Assembly: GCA_050084985.1 (NCBI GenBank)
Contig: JBITNC010000001.1
Coordinates: forward strand, 10,726,001-10,790,000
Length of the DNA stretch: 64,000 nucleotides
Source: Nageia nagi
Lineage: Eukaryota > Pinophyta
Reading direction: 5' to 3'
Below the pieces are notes generated by a model. It worked only from the letters and a program-made list of their open reading frames with translations, searched no databases and was not told the DNA's origin. The translations under genes and the position numbers were made by a program. Below, piece by piece: positions 31,461-41,799 of this stretch. The stretch's first letter is position 1. Every line of letters begins with the position of its first letter.

Positions 31461-32336
31461 TGTTAACACATAAAAATGATTTTATGCTTTTAAATCAATA
31501 AATGAATGAAATATGCTTAGTCTAACTATATGTCTTGAATGGATTAAAGTGATAATGTCAATGTTTGGCTTGGATATGAATATTGCATAGGTTATCTTGA
31601 ATATTGCATGGGTTATCTTGAACATTGCATGGTTTATCTTGAGTATTGCATGAATTATCTTGTTTATTGATGTGTTTATCTTAAATTTTATGAATTAACC
31701 TTATTTATGTGGATGCACGCCGACCTATGGGCGGTATTATCTATTATCTATATAAATAAGGGATCTAATAGTAAGTCCACAACAACAAGGATACACATGA
31801 TCCCGCGTATGGTCTTGTAAGTGGCTACCCCTTAAGGTATCTCTTGGTACCACCTACAAGGCTGTGGTTTGTGTGCTTCCTTACGCGAGCTCTCCTGACA
31901 TATGCGATCAATTCTGATATTACACTACAATCTGAGATATCTATACTGAAGATCTGGACCTAATCGAGAGGTCAAAGCTATCAAGCTAGGGCCACCGACG
32001 CTCCTTTGTGAACGGAAGAACACCGCCGACGCTCTAATACTACTGAAACGGACCGCTCACGGTCCTCTTTTCGCATCGTTGCAGGTCACGATGTTGTGGA
32101 AAAGGCAGCTTATCATCACTACATCGCCAATATCTACATCTTTCGTTGTCAGGTACGTTCCGTGAGGTAAGTACACGAATCACAGCTTTGGTTGGTACAA
32201 GTACACTGCTGAATTGCTTATGTTGTTTATTGATATATAGAATAAATCGCTATCCGTAGCTAGTATACAGATAATATTGAGTTTGTAGATATTTCTCTGT
32301 TTATTTATTTACACGCTCAATTTTTATTTGTAAACA
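31461..32336 (+). repeat. 3' LTR of element E, 876 bp
   Basis: It is the same length as the 5' LTR. The differences cluster in the GC-rich motif region (32000-32075 against 15600-15690) and are mostly transitions. The TSD CTTAA follows at 32337-32341. Confidence 0.95.
32050..32065. repeat. Palindromic motif copy 9 (3' LTR)
   Basis: GGACCGCTCACGGTCC, with both 6-bp arms perfect, at the place that corresponds to copy 1 in the 5' LTR. Confidence 0.85.
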
Positions 32337-34147
32337 CTTAACAAATAAGTTTTTAAAAAATGCATTATTAACTTAAAAAATTAAGTACAAAGCATGCATT
32401 TATTAACTTAACAAATAATTATTAAGCATGCATTTAACTTAAAATTTATGTACTAAGCATAAGCATGCAACTCTTTAACTTTAAAGTAAAAATTTAGTAT
32501 GCATACTAGATAAAAAATTAAATAAGAAATTTATACAAATTCCCCTTTTTTACTTAAAGATTTATCTCTAAAAGTAGCATACTAAATAATTTATCCTTAA
32601 AAGTATTTGCATGCTAAAATAAATAAATTCTATGTATGTATTAATATTTTAAGTAAAAAAAATTCCCCCTTTTTACTTAAAGAGTAACATAGCTAAATTA
32701 AACTAGCATTTCTCTTAAAAAATTAAACTAATAATTTGCTTAGGTAAATTAAAAACTTAAGCAAATAAAATCTCCATTTTAGGAGCAATGATTAAAATAT
32801 ACTTTAACATTTTGGCCATCTACACACTCAAAAGGAAATTTAAATGCACTTCATGATACACAAGATTATAATGCATTAAATTTGGAGTATAAGTGCTTCT
32901 AAGTGCATTTATTAGAAAGAAATGGCTTGTAAGTAAGCAAAAAAAATTGAATGCCCACCAAAAAGAAGTATACATTTGCTTCTATTTAATAGAAATATCA
33001 TGGCTTGCAAGCAATCAATTAAAAAATATTAAATATTACTTTGACAAACAAAAGGAAAAGAATTAAGGGGCTAAGGTATGAAGCATATGGTGGTAAAAAA
33101 AATCTAGCTACCTTCTGCACACACTCATGAGCAAAGAAGAGGTGGTGCTAAGCGGAGGAGGGGGCTGTAAGAAGCTGGGAGAGGCCACAATGGAGTAGAG
33201 GAGGCCATGAGGAGCTGGAAGAGGCTACGATAGAGAGAAGGCAAAGGTGAGGGTTTACGTGGCCACAAGGTAGCATAAGGCTATGAAGGAGCAACAAGAC
33301 ATGTCTTTCCCCTCTCATACTCACTATGAAGAGCTATAGGGTTTTGCAACCATGTGAAGAGAGGGATAGTGGAGTTAGGGTCATGCTAACAGCGATCAGA
33401 TACAACAAGATATGAATAATAATTAGAACATGAGGTCGTAGTTTAATCATGTGAAGGAGAAGTCGCACATGTGAGGTGCCATGCACAAAGGAGAGGGACC
33501 TATGGATGGGAAATGGTGATAGAGGGTTCCACACAGTGATGAGATATCGAATAAGAAATGGTGATAGAAGGGTTCCACATGGTGATGAGAAAGAGGGTAG
33601 CCGAGATGCCCAGGGAGCAGCCAAGGAGTAGAGTCAACTTCAAGGGTGTGGTGACAGATTTTGCCACCCCAAAATTTTTGTAAAAAAATATACATGAAAG
33701 CTTCATAACAAAAAAAAATTCTTTATTGTCCCCTTTTTATTATTATTATTAAATAATTCTTTCAAAAAAGAATTGAGAGCCTTTTTTTTTTAAACAAAAT
33801 AGACTTATTTAAAAACTAAAGAAGGTTTCTTGTTTGGAATAAACCATTTTGCAAATATATATTTTTAATTGAAAAAGTCTAATTTTTTTATATATAAACC
33901 TCCCCCTTTTTATTGAAATGTAAACCCCAAAGCAAAAAGTATTAAAAAGTAATTATTTTCATTTTTGTTAGTAAAAAAATACCTTATTTGCAAAAATACA
34001 TACTTCTAATTTTTAAAGCTAAAATAGCTTTATAAGGTAGATATAACAAATCTTTTTCATAAAAAAGTATAAAAATAAGCAATATATACTAAACAACTTT
34101 TGTAAAAAAATTGCAACAAAAATGTTAGCATAAACAAAAGATTGCAT

Positions 34148-34148
<1 letters not shown>

Positions 34149-34190
<42 letters not shown>

Positions 34191-34201
34191 ATATATATAT
34201 T
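34149..34201. repeat. (TA)n microsatellite
   Basis: An almost pure TA run of about 50 bp with one interruption near 34180. Confidence 0.95.
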
Positions 34202-34483
34202 GCTATTTTTGTAGTAAAAAAAGGATGAACTAACACATTATACAAAATATGTTAGTCTAAAACTAGTTGCATCATATATTGCTATTTTTTTAAGCAAATA
34301 TTGTAATAAATTGAACTAACATGTTTCACTAAATATGTTGGTAATAAGTAGTGATTCATAAAAAATGGAGGAGAGTAAGTAAGAGGTTATACCTTCAAAG
34401 GTTTACCTTATAAGGATGAAGAAAGATGAAGCCTCCAAGAAGATAAGTCATCAAAAAAGGATGTGAAGAGGAGCCTCCAAGTT

Positions 34484-34495
34484 GCTCTGATACCA
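34484..34495 (-). other. Primer binding site of copia B
   Basis: The minus strand reads TGGTATCAGAGC two bases from the LTR, a full match to the initiator tRNA-Met 3' end. Confidence 0.92.
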
Positions 34496-34497
34496 AA

Positions 34498-34978
34498 TGA
34501 GATAATTGAACTATAACATGAATAACTCTAAACTTCTAAGATCACATGAAAGCTCACAAATTTCATCTAACAAACTCACAAAGTAATCTCACAACACAAC
34601 ACAAGATGTAAGTGGTTTCTCCAACTAGGAGTACATCCACTTATTAGATATTTACTTCAATCACAAATACAACTCTTTTACAATCCTCCTAATCTTAACT
34701 CCTAAGCACTATCCTATAGCATAGCTTTACTCCACAATTGGTATGTAATCACAAAGAGGGAGCCTTCTATTTATAGCCTAAAATCCCTCCAATGTACAAA
34801 AGCATGACATGCACATCCTTTGACCCAAGGGCCATGCTCATGACATGAAATGTAGGACAAGTAACATTATCATATTCACTTAAATACTTAAAGTATCAAA
34901 TGATACCTTTAAGTATTAGTGAACTTACATTGAAGATTATTACATAACCTTTACAATAATGCATTATACATTCCAACA
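34498..34978 (-). repeat. 5' LTR of copia B, 481 bp
   Basis: It matches 8873-9371 with many substitutions and small deletions. It is flanked on its outer side by the TSD CTTCT (34979-34983). Confidence 0.93.
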
Positions 34979-36000
34979 CTTCTTTATATTGGTCTACAAC
35001 AATAAAAGAATTATATGTTGAAGCAATGAGAAATGACTTAAAAGAAATCAGGACAAAGCATCACTTATGGATAGGCCAAAATGAAGATGGAACACCAAAT
35101 GTACTTGATCTCACATGGATTATGAAAAATGATGAAGTGGAGAATTTACACCAAGTTATTTGAACCATTAGAACACCAATTTACTATGGATCATATCTAA
35201 GAAGAGCATTCACTAACGATGGTAAAATGACATGATTCAAGTATCATGATTTCCACAACTTCATGAAGGTAATGATATACTACAATATATTTATTGGTGG
35301 ATGTGTGAGTTTACAACATATTTTACCTTAAAAGTTTACATACTTATTTGCATCATATTTTTGTAATTGCAATTTGTGGATGTGTGAGTTTACCTTATGA
35401 TCTAATAAACGTAATTGTTCAACTATCATTATTTCTAAGGTATGCCATGTTATAGTATCACTCTAAAGAAAATATTCATGGCTATTTTATAATATTTTAT
35501 GCATTTTGACATGCAATATTTTGATGATATTATATTTTCATAAATATATGGTTATCTTTAAAGGAGATACATGTGGATGAAATTGATAGATAATGCATAT
35601 TCATTATTGAAACTATCTATATGCTTGAAAAAGGAATGTATGTTGCTTTTATGTACATACAAGTGCACCTATTGATCCACCTAGTAGATGATATTGACAT
35701 AGTAGGTGTTGTGAGTGATAGAAGCATATTTTTTATGAAGAGATTTTTAAAAGTACTAAAAGGATTTGTTAGACAACAATCACGACCAAAAGGATCTATG
35801 GGTGAGGGAATCATTGTAAATGAATCTTTTTTTTATGCAATTGAGTATATTTCTCAAATCGATCATTCTACCCAAAAGATGTGGAATGTAGATAAAGATG
35901 TAGAAAAATTAAAAGGGGAGATTTTAGAATCAAATAGGATAATATATTCTCTTAAAGGTACATCTAAAAATATTTTAGATATTGGTAATTTATAATTATA
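34979..36000 (+). pseudogene. CACTA transposase, 3' part with DUF4218 (decayed)
   Basis: Once one CTTCT is removed, the frame from 8872 runs on into LYWSTTIKELYVEAMRNDL and TPIYYGSYLRRAFTNDGKM ... FKYHDFHNFM. These are the blocks that follow the LPYW region in Tnp2-type transposases. 35281-35590 looks like an intron. 35621-35995 (124 residues) is a DUF4218 domain: VHLLIHLVDDIDIVG, then FFMKRFLKVLKGFVRQQSRPKGSMGEGIIVNESFFYAIEYI. It agrees with the usual order transposase_21 then DUF4218. Stops and small shifts are present, so no active transposase can be made. Confidence 0.85.
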
Positions 36001-36440
36001 ATATGCACATTATTTTGGATTAATTTAATTAATTGATTTGTACTAGCAAGAATATATTATAGCATGATATATTGATCATGAATTTACATATTATGACCTA
36101 CATGAATCTATAAACCAATTTTTCATGATGCATTTTACATATTGTGAAAAGTAGATTGAATTGTACAATAATAAATGAAAACAAATTGGACAAGAATGTG
36201 CATTATTTTGTAAACAAAATCATAGGGATCGTAACTCATACACCTGTACCCGATAATATAAGAGAGGAAAAATGGCCAAAAGAGTGTCCAAGGTCATGGA
36301 TGAAGAATGAAATTGAAAAATAATAAGTTATCGAAGAAAAATTGGATGAAGATGATGTAAATGCATGAGATATAGCTATTGGAAGCACTACAACAATAAT
36401 TAATATTTTTATTCATATGCATTTAGCTTTTAGTATTTTT
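36001..36440 (+). pseudogene. Linker of the CACTA gene between DUF4218 and the C-terminal domain
   Basis: Fragments such as IDHEFTYYDLHESINQF (about 36074) and EEKWPKECPRSWM (about 36266) suggest coding remnants. An intron-like AT-rich part ends in TGTGTGCAG at about 36511. A CACTACAACA word at 36386 is noted but not interpreted as an end. Confidence 0.45.
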
Positions 36441-36489
36441 ATAGAACGCTTGTAGCTAATATAAATATGATGATTTCTACACTAATAAT

Positions 36490-36960
36490 GTTTTCATGTA
36501 AATGTGTGCAGCCATTGTCTTTCTTATCAATGTGGGTATATGGTAAATACTTCATAATTGAAGAGAAAGATAAATCAAGAGTGATATTTGATTATAGAGT
36601 GCAGTCTAATTTTTCCAAAGAATTCATGCAAGTAGAAGAGATCCAAACTTGATATAATGAACGTTAAGTTATGTTGGAAAAATTTAAGAGATTATTCAAT
36701 TAGATTATAGGTTTTCCAATGTTTTATATTTAAATGTAGATGGTTTGACACACTTGATATAAATAAAATCTTTCATGATAATCCTAGTTAGTATTAAGCA
36801 ATTGACTCCACATAATATTTAGTTAAAGGGAAAGAGCCATAGGTTTTATCACAACATTATCATCAAATATTTTCATCCCAGATGTTGTAGACAAGAAAAT
36901 GTGGTTTGTTATTAATTGTGATCCTAGAGAAAAGTATATTATATAGGATCTTATTGATTA
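36490..36960 (+). pseudogene. DUF4216-like C-terminal domain of the CACTA transposase (decayed)
   Basis: Pieces in several frames show VYGKYFIIEEKDKSRVIFDYRVQ, then FKCRWFDT, and finally NIFIPDVVDKKMWFVINCDP. This order (YG, LFKCxWFD, a final FYVxDxxxxxWxVV block) is that of DUF4216, which commonly ends plant CACTA transposases. It is broken by stops. Confidence 0.65.
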
Positions 36961-37150
36961 ATTAATTAATATTTAAATTTATATTTTTATGGAATGTTAT
37001 GTTATTAATATTATGTATGGATATTAGATTTGTTAAATGGGTAGTAGACATGGTTTCACTTACCTTTTCTATAATATCATAAATAACATAGGAAATTGGT
37101 TCTTGTCCTTTCGCATTAATGACTTGATTATAGAATGATAATAATATATA
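36961..37150 (+). other. AT-rich DNA after the CACTA gene
   Basis: Nothing coding is visible. A segment of 37030-37140 (GTAGTAGACAT ... GACT..GAATGATAAT) recurs at 37385-37480, so it is an imperfect direct repeat flanking part of the minisatellite. Confidence 0.5.
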
Positions 37151-37628
37151 AAATGCATTGGTTAGGGTTTAAGGTTTAGGGGTTAGAGTTGGGTTTGGTG
37201 TTAAGCATGAAGAGATTTAGGGGTTACGAGTATTGACACTCATTTTGAAATTCTAAAATACTATACAATATGCGATAGTTTTCTACAAAAATGCCCAATG
37301 TCGTAGTTGAAGCACTTAAAATAATTATATTTAATTAGCAACATAGTCATATTTGTAGTAGAATTGACATCATTTGTTGAATGGGTAGTAGACATTATTT
37401 CACTTTCCTTTTTCATAATATCATAAATAACATAAGAAATTGGTTCTTCTCCTTTAGTACTAATATCGACTATGGAATGATAATCCTTGATAAAATGCTT
37501 TGGTTGATTGCTTGTATATAATTTATCAAAAATCAATGTGTGAGTGTTTAGGGTTGAGGGTTTGCGATTAAGGGTAAAGGGATTAGAGTTTTGGGTTATT
37601 AAGGGTGAATGGGTTAATGTTTGGGGTT
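37151..37628 (+). repeat. Telomere-like minisatellite, left part
   Basis: GGGTTTAGGGTT-type words (GGTTAGGGTTTAAGGTTTAG at about 37161, and again at 37545-37628) flank a 300-bp non-repetitive part. The array breaks exactly at the LTR of copia C. Matching repeats continue at 45969 and 52224. Confidence 0.7.
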
Positions 37629-38127
37629 TGTTGGAATGTATAATGCATTATTGTAAAGGTTTTGTAATAATCTTCTATGTAAGTTTACGAATAGTTAAGG
37701 GTATCATTTGATACCTTAAGTATTTAAGTAAATATGATAATGTAACTTGTCCTACACTCCATGTCATGAGCATGCCCCTTGGGTAAAAGGGAGTGAATGT
37801 TATGACTTTGTACATTGGGTAAAAGGATGATCCAAAGAGAAATTTTGGGCTATAAATAGAAGGCTCCCTCTTTGTGATCATACACCAATTTGTGGAGTAA
37901 AGTTATGCTAGTGGATAGTGTTTAGGAGTTGAGGTTAGAAAGTTTGTAAGAGTTCATGTTGTGAATGAAATGAGATCTAGTTAGTGGATGTACTCTTAAT
38001 TGGAGGAACCACTTACATATTGAGTTATCTTTGTGAGATTGCTTTATGAGTTATTTAGATGTGATTTGTGAGCTTACATGTGATTTTGGAAGTTTAGAGT
38101 TGTTTAGTTTATAGTTCAACTCTCACA
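37629..38127 (+). repeat. 5' LTR of copia C, 499 bp
   Basis: It starts TGTTGGAATG and ends CTCTCACA. TATAAATAGA lies at 37851-37860. It is close in sequence to the LTRs of B, so B and C form one subfamily and A and F another. Confidence 0.9.
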
Positions 38128-38129
38128 TT

Positions 38130-38141
38130 TGGTATCAAAGC
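38130..38141 (+). other. Primer binding site of copia C
   Basis: TGGTATCAAAGC differs by one base from the initiator tRNA-Met complement. Confidence 0.85.
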
Positions 38142-40843
38142 AACTTGGAGGCTCGTATTCATATCTTTGGAGAATACTCATCTTGAAAGCTTCATCTTTC
38201 TTCATCCTTTGAGACTTATCTTCATCTTTGTGAGGTAAAACCTTTGAAGGTATGACCTCTTACTTTCTTTCCTTTTTTTTTTTTTGAATTACTACTTATT
38301 ACTAACATAGTTGGTAATATGTGTTCATTTTTTTTCTCAACATTTGCTTAAACAACAATATATTATATAATTGTTTTATTTTTACAAACATTTACTCAAA
38401 TAGTAATATATTATGCAATTATTTTATACTAACAATTTTTTTGTGAAAATTGCATATTTTTTATATATTGCTATAAAATGGAATGTATTAGCATTTATCA
38501 ATAGCTTACTCTTTAAAAGACATTATTTTCACTATGTAAAATATTTATTTACACTGTAAAATATTTAGTTACAATGTAAAAATTGTGCAAAAATAAAAAA
38601 AAAGGTGTCTAAATATTAGAGCATAATAAAAAATTTTAAATTTTTTACATCAAGGAGTTTAGTTTTTTTTTGTGGCTCTGCTAAGTTGTTGTGAACCAAG
38701 TATAACCCTTGCTAAGTGCCAATTTGTTACTATCCTTCTAGCCTTTATTGTGGTGTATCTTCTCTTCCTACTGGGTCACCCCACCTTGGACCACCATCTG
38801 ATAGCTTGTTCAAACATGTCTAGGAGGCTTATCGATGTTGTTGGGTTTCTTGGCCTTGAAAGGGTAGAAGGAAAGGGTGTTGGGATCTCATGGTCCTTAT
38901 TATGACCTGCTCTCCTCTTTGGCTTCTTCACTACCCAGCCCTTACCTCTCCTTCATGACCCTTCTTCCCTTCTCGACCAACTCCCCCCTCCTCTCCTTTG
39001 TATCCCCTCTCCTCATGGTAGTAGCAGTGGTTAATGTTTGGCCACTTTGTCTATTGTCTTGCATCTGGCTGCTTTTCATAACCTTTGTGACCTTATGCAA
39101 CCTTTGTACTCTACTCTCTACCCTCCACCACCCTTTATTCACCACGCTTCCCCATAGCCTCCTCTACTCCACCACGTATCCACCCAATCCACCCATCCTC
39201 TCCTAGACTTGCGTTTTACAAAAAAAAAAAAAAAACTCTTGCCTTATTTTTTCAATTTTTTTCCCATTCATAAGCACTTTCTAAGTGTTTGTTCTTCCCT
39301 TAAATGTCCTTGAGGTGGGTGGTATTATTTATTGTTTGATCTTTTTTTTGCACTTTTCATTTAAAATTGGAGTGTGAAGAAAGTAAGCATGCCTTTTTTA
39401 GTACACTCCAACTTCAAATATTAAATTCTTGTTATCATTTAACTTCCATAGTCATCATTCCTCCTTGTATTTTACAAAAAAAAGGGGGGCTAAAATTTTT
39501 GGCAAAAATATCTTAAGGTTAATTTTTAGCATGTTCTAATCAATTTAAAATATTTTTTTAACTAAGATATTTGTGCAAAATACCTTCAATACTACTTAGG
39601 TAATTATTTTGAGATAATTTTTACCTAACTATTTAAGAGAGCATCTTACTCGTAAAATTTATTTTTTAAGTAAAAAAGAGGAGGAAGTAATTTTGAGGAA
39701 TTTTCTTTTTACTTAAAATTTTTAGATCCTTATAAACAAATAATACTTGATTTTTTTTAGCATTTATACATTGCCATAAGTAAGCATATGGATATGATGA
39801 ATGTTTATTACTTAATTTTTTAAGTTAATGTTGCATGCTTAAAACTTAAAAAATTTAAGTTAATGATGCATGCTTAGGACTTAATTTTTTAAGATGCATG
39901 CTTATGATTTAAAAAGATGCATGTTGGGTATTTATTCTTTATGCAAAGTTAACTTATGCAAATTTATAAAATTAATGCATGCTTATGCTTAAGTATTTAT
40001 CCTTTTTTTCTTGCAAAGTTAACTTATGCAAATTATGGACCTATGTAAAGATGTCCTTTAGGGGTTAGTAAACAAAACCACTGGACTCTTAAGGTTCCAA
40101 GTTATGAATGGATGATGTTTAAGTTTATGCTCTTTACTTCATGTTTAGCATTTTTTTTGCTTTATGAAAAATCATAAACATTGAAATGAATAACCCCTTA
40201 AAATGAACACATTTGCACATACATTTTGCAACATAACTTATTTGGGGACCATGAGGTGAGGATAGGTGGATTGAAGCCTTTAAGTTCGATGATCCAAGTG
40301 GTGAAAAGTTTATACTTCTCAATTGCTCCTAAGTCCTTTGTTGGTCTGGATATAACTCAAATACATGGACAGGTATGTGTGTAGTGATACCACATGTCTG
40401 TACATCCATTTAGGGATTATCTTGATAACCTAGAAGGATAACTTTAAACCTAATCAAGATTAGTAATGTGATCGATCCAATATATGTCATAACCTTGGAA
40501 AATAGTAGGTACTTCTTGTGAGAGTATAATATTGATTAAAGTGAATTGTTTGAGGATTGGTAGTACTTGGGCTCCTGTTATGTGGGCATCTAGGTGAAGA
40601 TTTAATTTTAGATAATAAAACAAACCACAACAATATCACTCTACATCTATTATTCTTAAGATGAGGAATGCATTTGACTATATGGGTTATTATTTGAGTT
40701 ATAAAACATTTGCTCTTGTGAATCAAATTAAGCATGTCTCTAGTGTTAAATTTAACATGTATTGTTTACTTAGTTAAAACTTAACATAAAATTTTATTTA
40801 TTGAACCACATGCTTATTACTTTTTCACATCCTTATGTAGCAA
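38142..40843 (+). repeat. Leader of copia C
   Basis: Donor candidates GAG|GT (38235) and GAAG|GT (38250) lie right after the PBS, and an acceptor TTATGTAG ends at 40840. 38270-38660 is AT-rich. 38665-39210 is a GC-richer, C/T-rich cassette with chance frames only. 39210-40020 is AT-rich with TGCATGCTTA repeats. 40020-40620 is the conserved pre-gag block. Confidence 0.6.
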
Positions 40844-41770
40844 ATGGAAGACTCTTTTTTACCCAAACACATTCTTGATGGTTCCAACTTTGGGATTTGG
40901 GAACCTCAGATGAAAGCTGAGTTATAGGTAAAGAAGCTTTGGTGAATAGTGATTGAGAACCTTGTACCTCCTATAGATGAGAAAGAATTAGAGTCTTACA
41001 ATATGAAGAATGAGTTGGCAATCTCTATGATTTTCTGTGTAGTTTTAGATGATGTGCTCTTAATGATTTCTTCTTTAATCTCAGCAAAGGAAATTTAAGA
41101 TAAGTTTAATCAAATCTACCTTGGTTCAAAGTTTTCAATAAGGTTTACCATTCTCCAAAAGTATCTTCAATCTCATCAAGGGAAGATGAAAATGTTGCCA
41201 TCTACTTGAACAAGATCATTAACTTAAGGACCCAACTTGTTGCTTATAGGTGCAATTGGATCAATGATGAGTTCATGGTCTTCATCATTATTCAAAGTTT
41301 TTCTTCAAAATTTGAAAACTTTATGATAATTATAGAAATAAGTCTTGATGATGAAAAAGAATTCTTCTCCCTTAAGAACCTTTCTAGGCTTCTTTTGAAG
41401 CATGAAAAAACTCTTAACAAAAAGATGTTAATTTCTTCTTGTAAGGATAATAACATTGCTCTTAGAGCAACCAAAACTCCTTTCAAGAAGAAGTTCAACC
41501 ATAAAAAGAAATATTATCCTTATTTCTCCAAAAGGTTTGATAAAAGAGGTAATGGAAATAATAGCAACAACAAGAATAACAACAACAATAATAGAAACAA
41601 TGGTAACAACAACCATTTCAAGCAAAGAAATGGAAAAAGCAAAGAAAACAATCCATATCCTAAGGAAAAGTTTGATGGTAATTGTAACTATTGTGGCATC
41701 CAAGGTAAAAATTTTATTGCTACAAAAAGAAAAGAGAGAAAAAGAACAAAGGTAATGGAAATGTAAAGAA
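40844..41770 (+). pseudogene. Gag of copia C (decayed)
   Basis: ATG 40844 (MEDSFLPKHILDGSNFG) follows the TATGTAG acceptor. A TAG interrupts early (about 40925). The open part 41206-41766 covers NKIINLRTQLVAYRCNWI, the asparagine-rich basic linker and a zinc knuckle that has lost its second half (CNYCGI followed by a frameshift). It is related to Gag of copia F. Confidence 0.85.
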
Positions 41771-41799
41771 CTTTAAAGGAAAGAAAAATATTGAAGCTA

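Larger units (their letters stand above)
15077..32336 (+). mobile_element. Element E: gag-only Tat-like LTR retrotransposon with an antisense PMD gene
   Basis: The two LTRs are each 876 bp (15077-15952 and 31461-32336). The target duplication CTTAA is perfect (15072-15076 and 32337-32341). The element spans 17,260 bp, or about 8.4 kb without the nested copia F. Inside are a PBS-like site, one sense Gag ORF of Tat type, a short post-gag segment, an antisense plant-mobile-domain gene, spacer DNA with palindromic motifs, three minisatellite arrays and a PPT. No protease, RT, RNase H or integrase was found on either strand, so it must be mobilised in trans. Extra ORFs, some antisense, are reported in Tat-lineage elements. 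A complete lack of pol with this layout is unusual. The LTRs differ at roughly 15-20 positions. Confidence 0.93.
32337..34497 (-). repeat. Leader of copia B, LTR-proximal part
   Basis: It continues the leader cut by element E. 32340-33060 is AT-rich with repeated AAGCATGCATTTATTAAC words. 33060-33660 is a more GC-rich cassette whose open frames (33334-33706, minus) match no family I know. It is unlike the cassettes of F and C in content but lies at the same place. 34149-34201 is a TA microsatellite. A donor pair (GGTAAACC and GAAGGTAT, minus strand) lies at about 34385-34415. Confidence 0.6.
8873..34978 (-). mobile_element. Copia B with nested elements E and F
   Basis: This is a complete but decayed copia on the minus strand. 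The 3' LTR is 8873-9371 (499 bp) and the 5' LTR is 34498-34978 (481 bp). The target duplication CTTCT is perfect (8868-8872 and 34979-34983). The PBS is at 34484-34495. The internal part is split by element E (15077-32336). The target is the CACTA transposase frame. The LTRs have diverged visibly, so B is older than F and, since E sits inside it, older than E. Confidence 0.93.

Noticed and set aside
36386-36395. CACTACAACA word as a second CACTA left end
   Set aside because: It lies between DUF4218 and DUF4216 remnants of one gene and has no subterminal repeats or partner end, so chance is likely.
38672-39206. Two adjoining open frames (77 and 109 residues) in the leader of copia C
   Set aside because: The translations are low-complexity leucine/serine/proline and match no family I know. 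They lie in the variable leader cassette.
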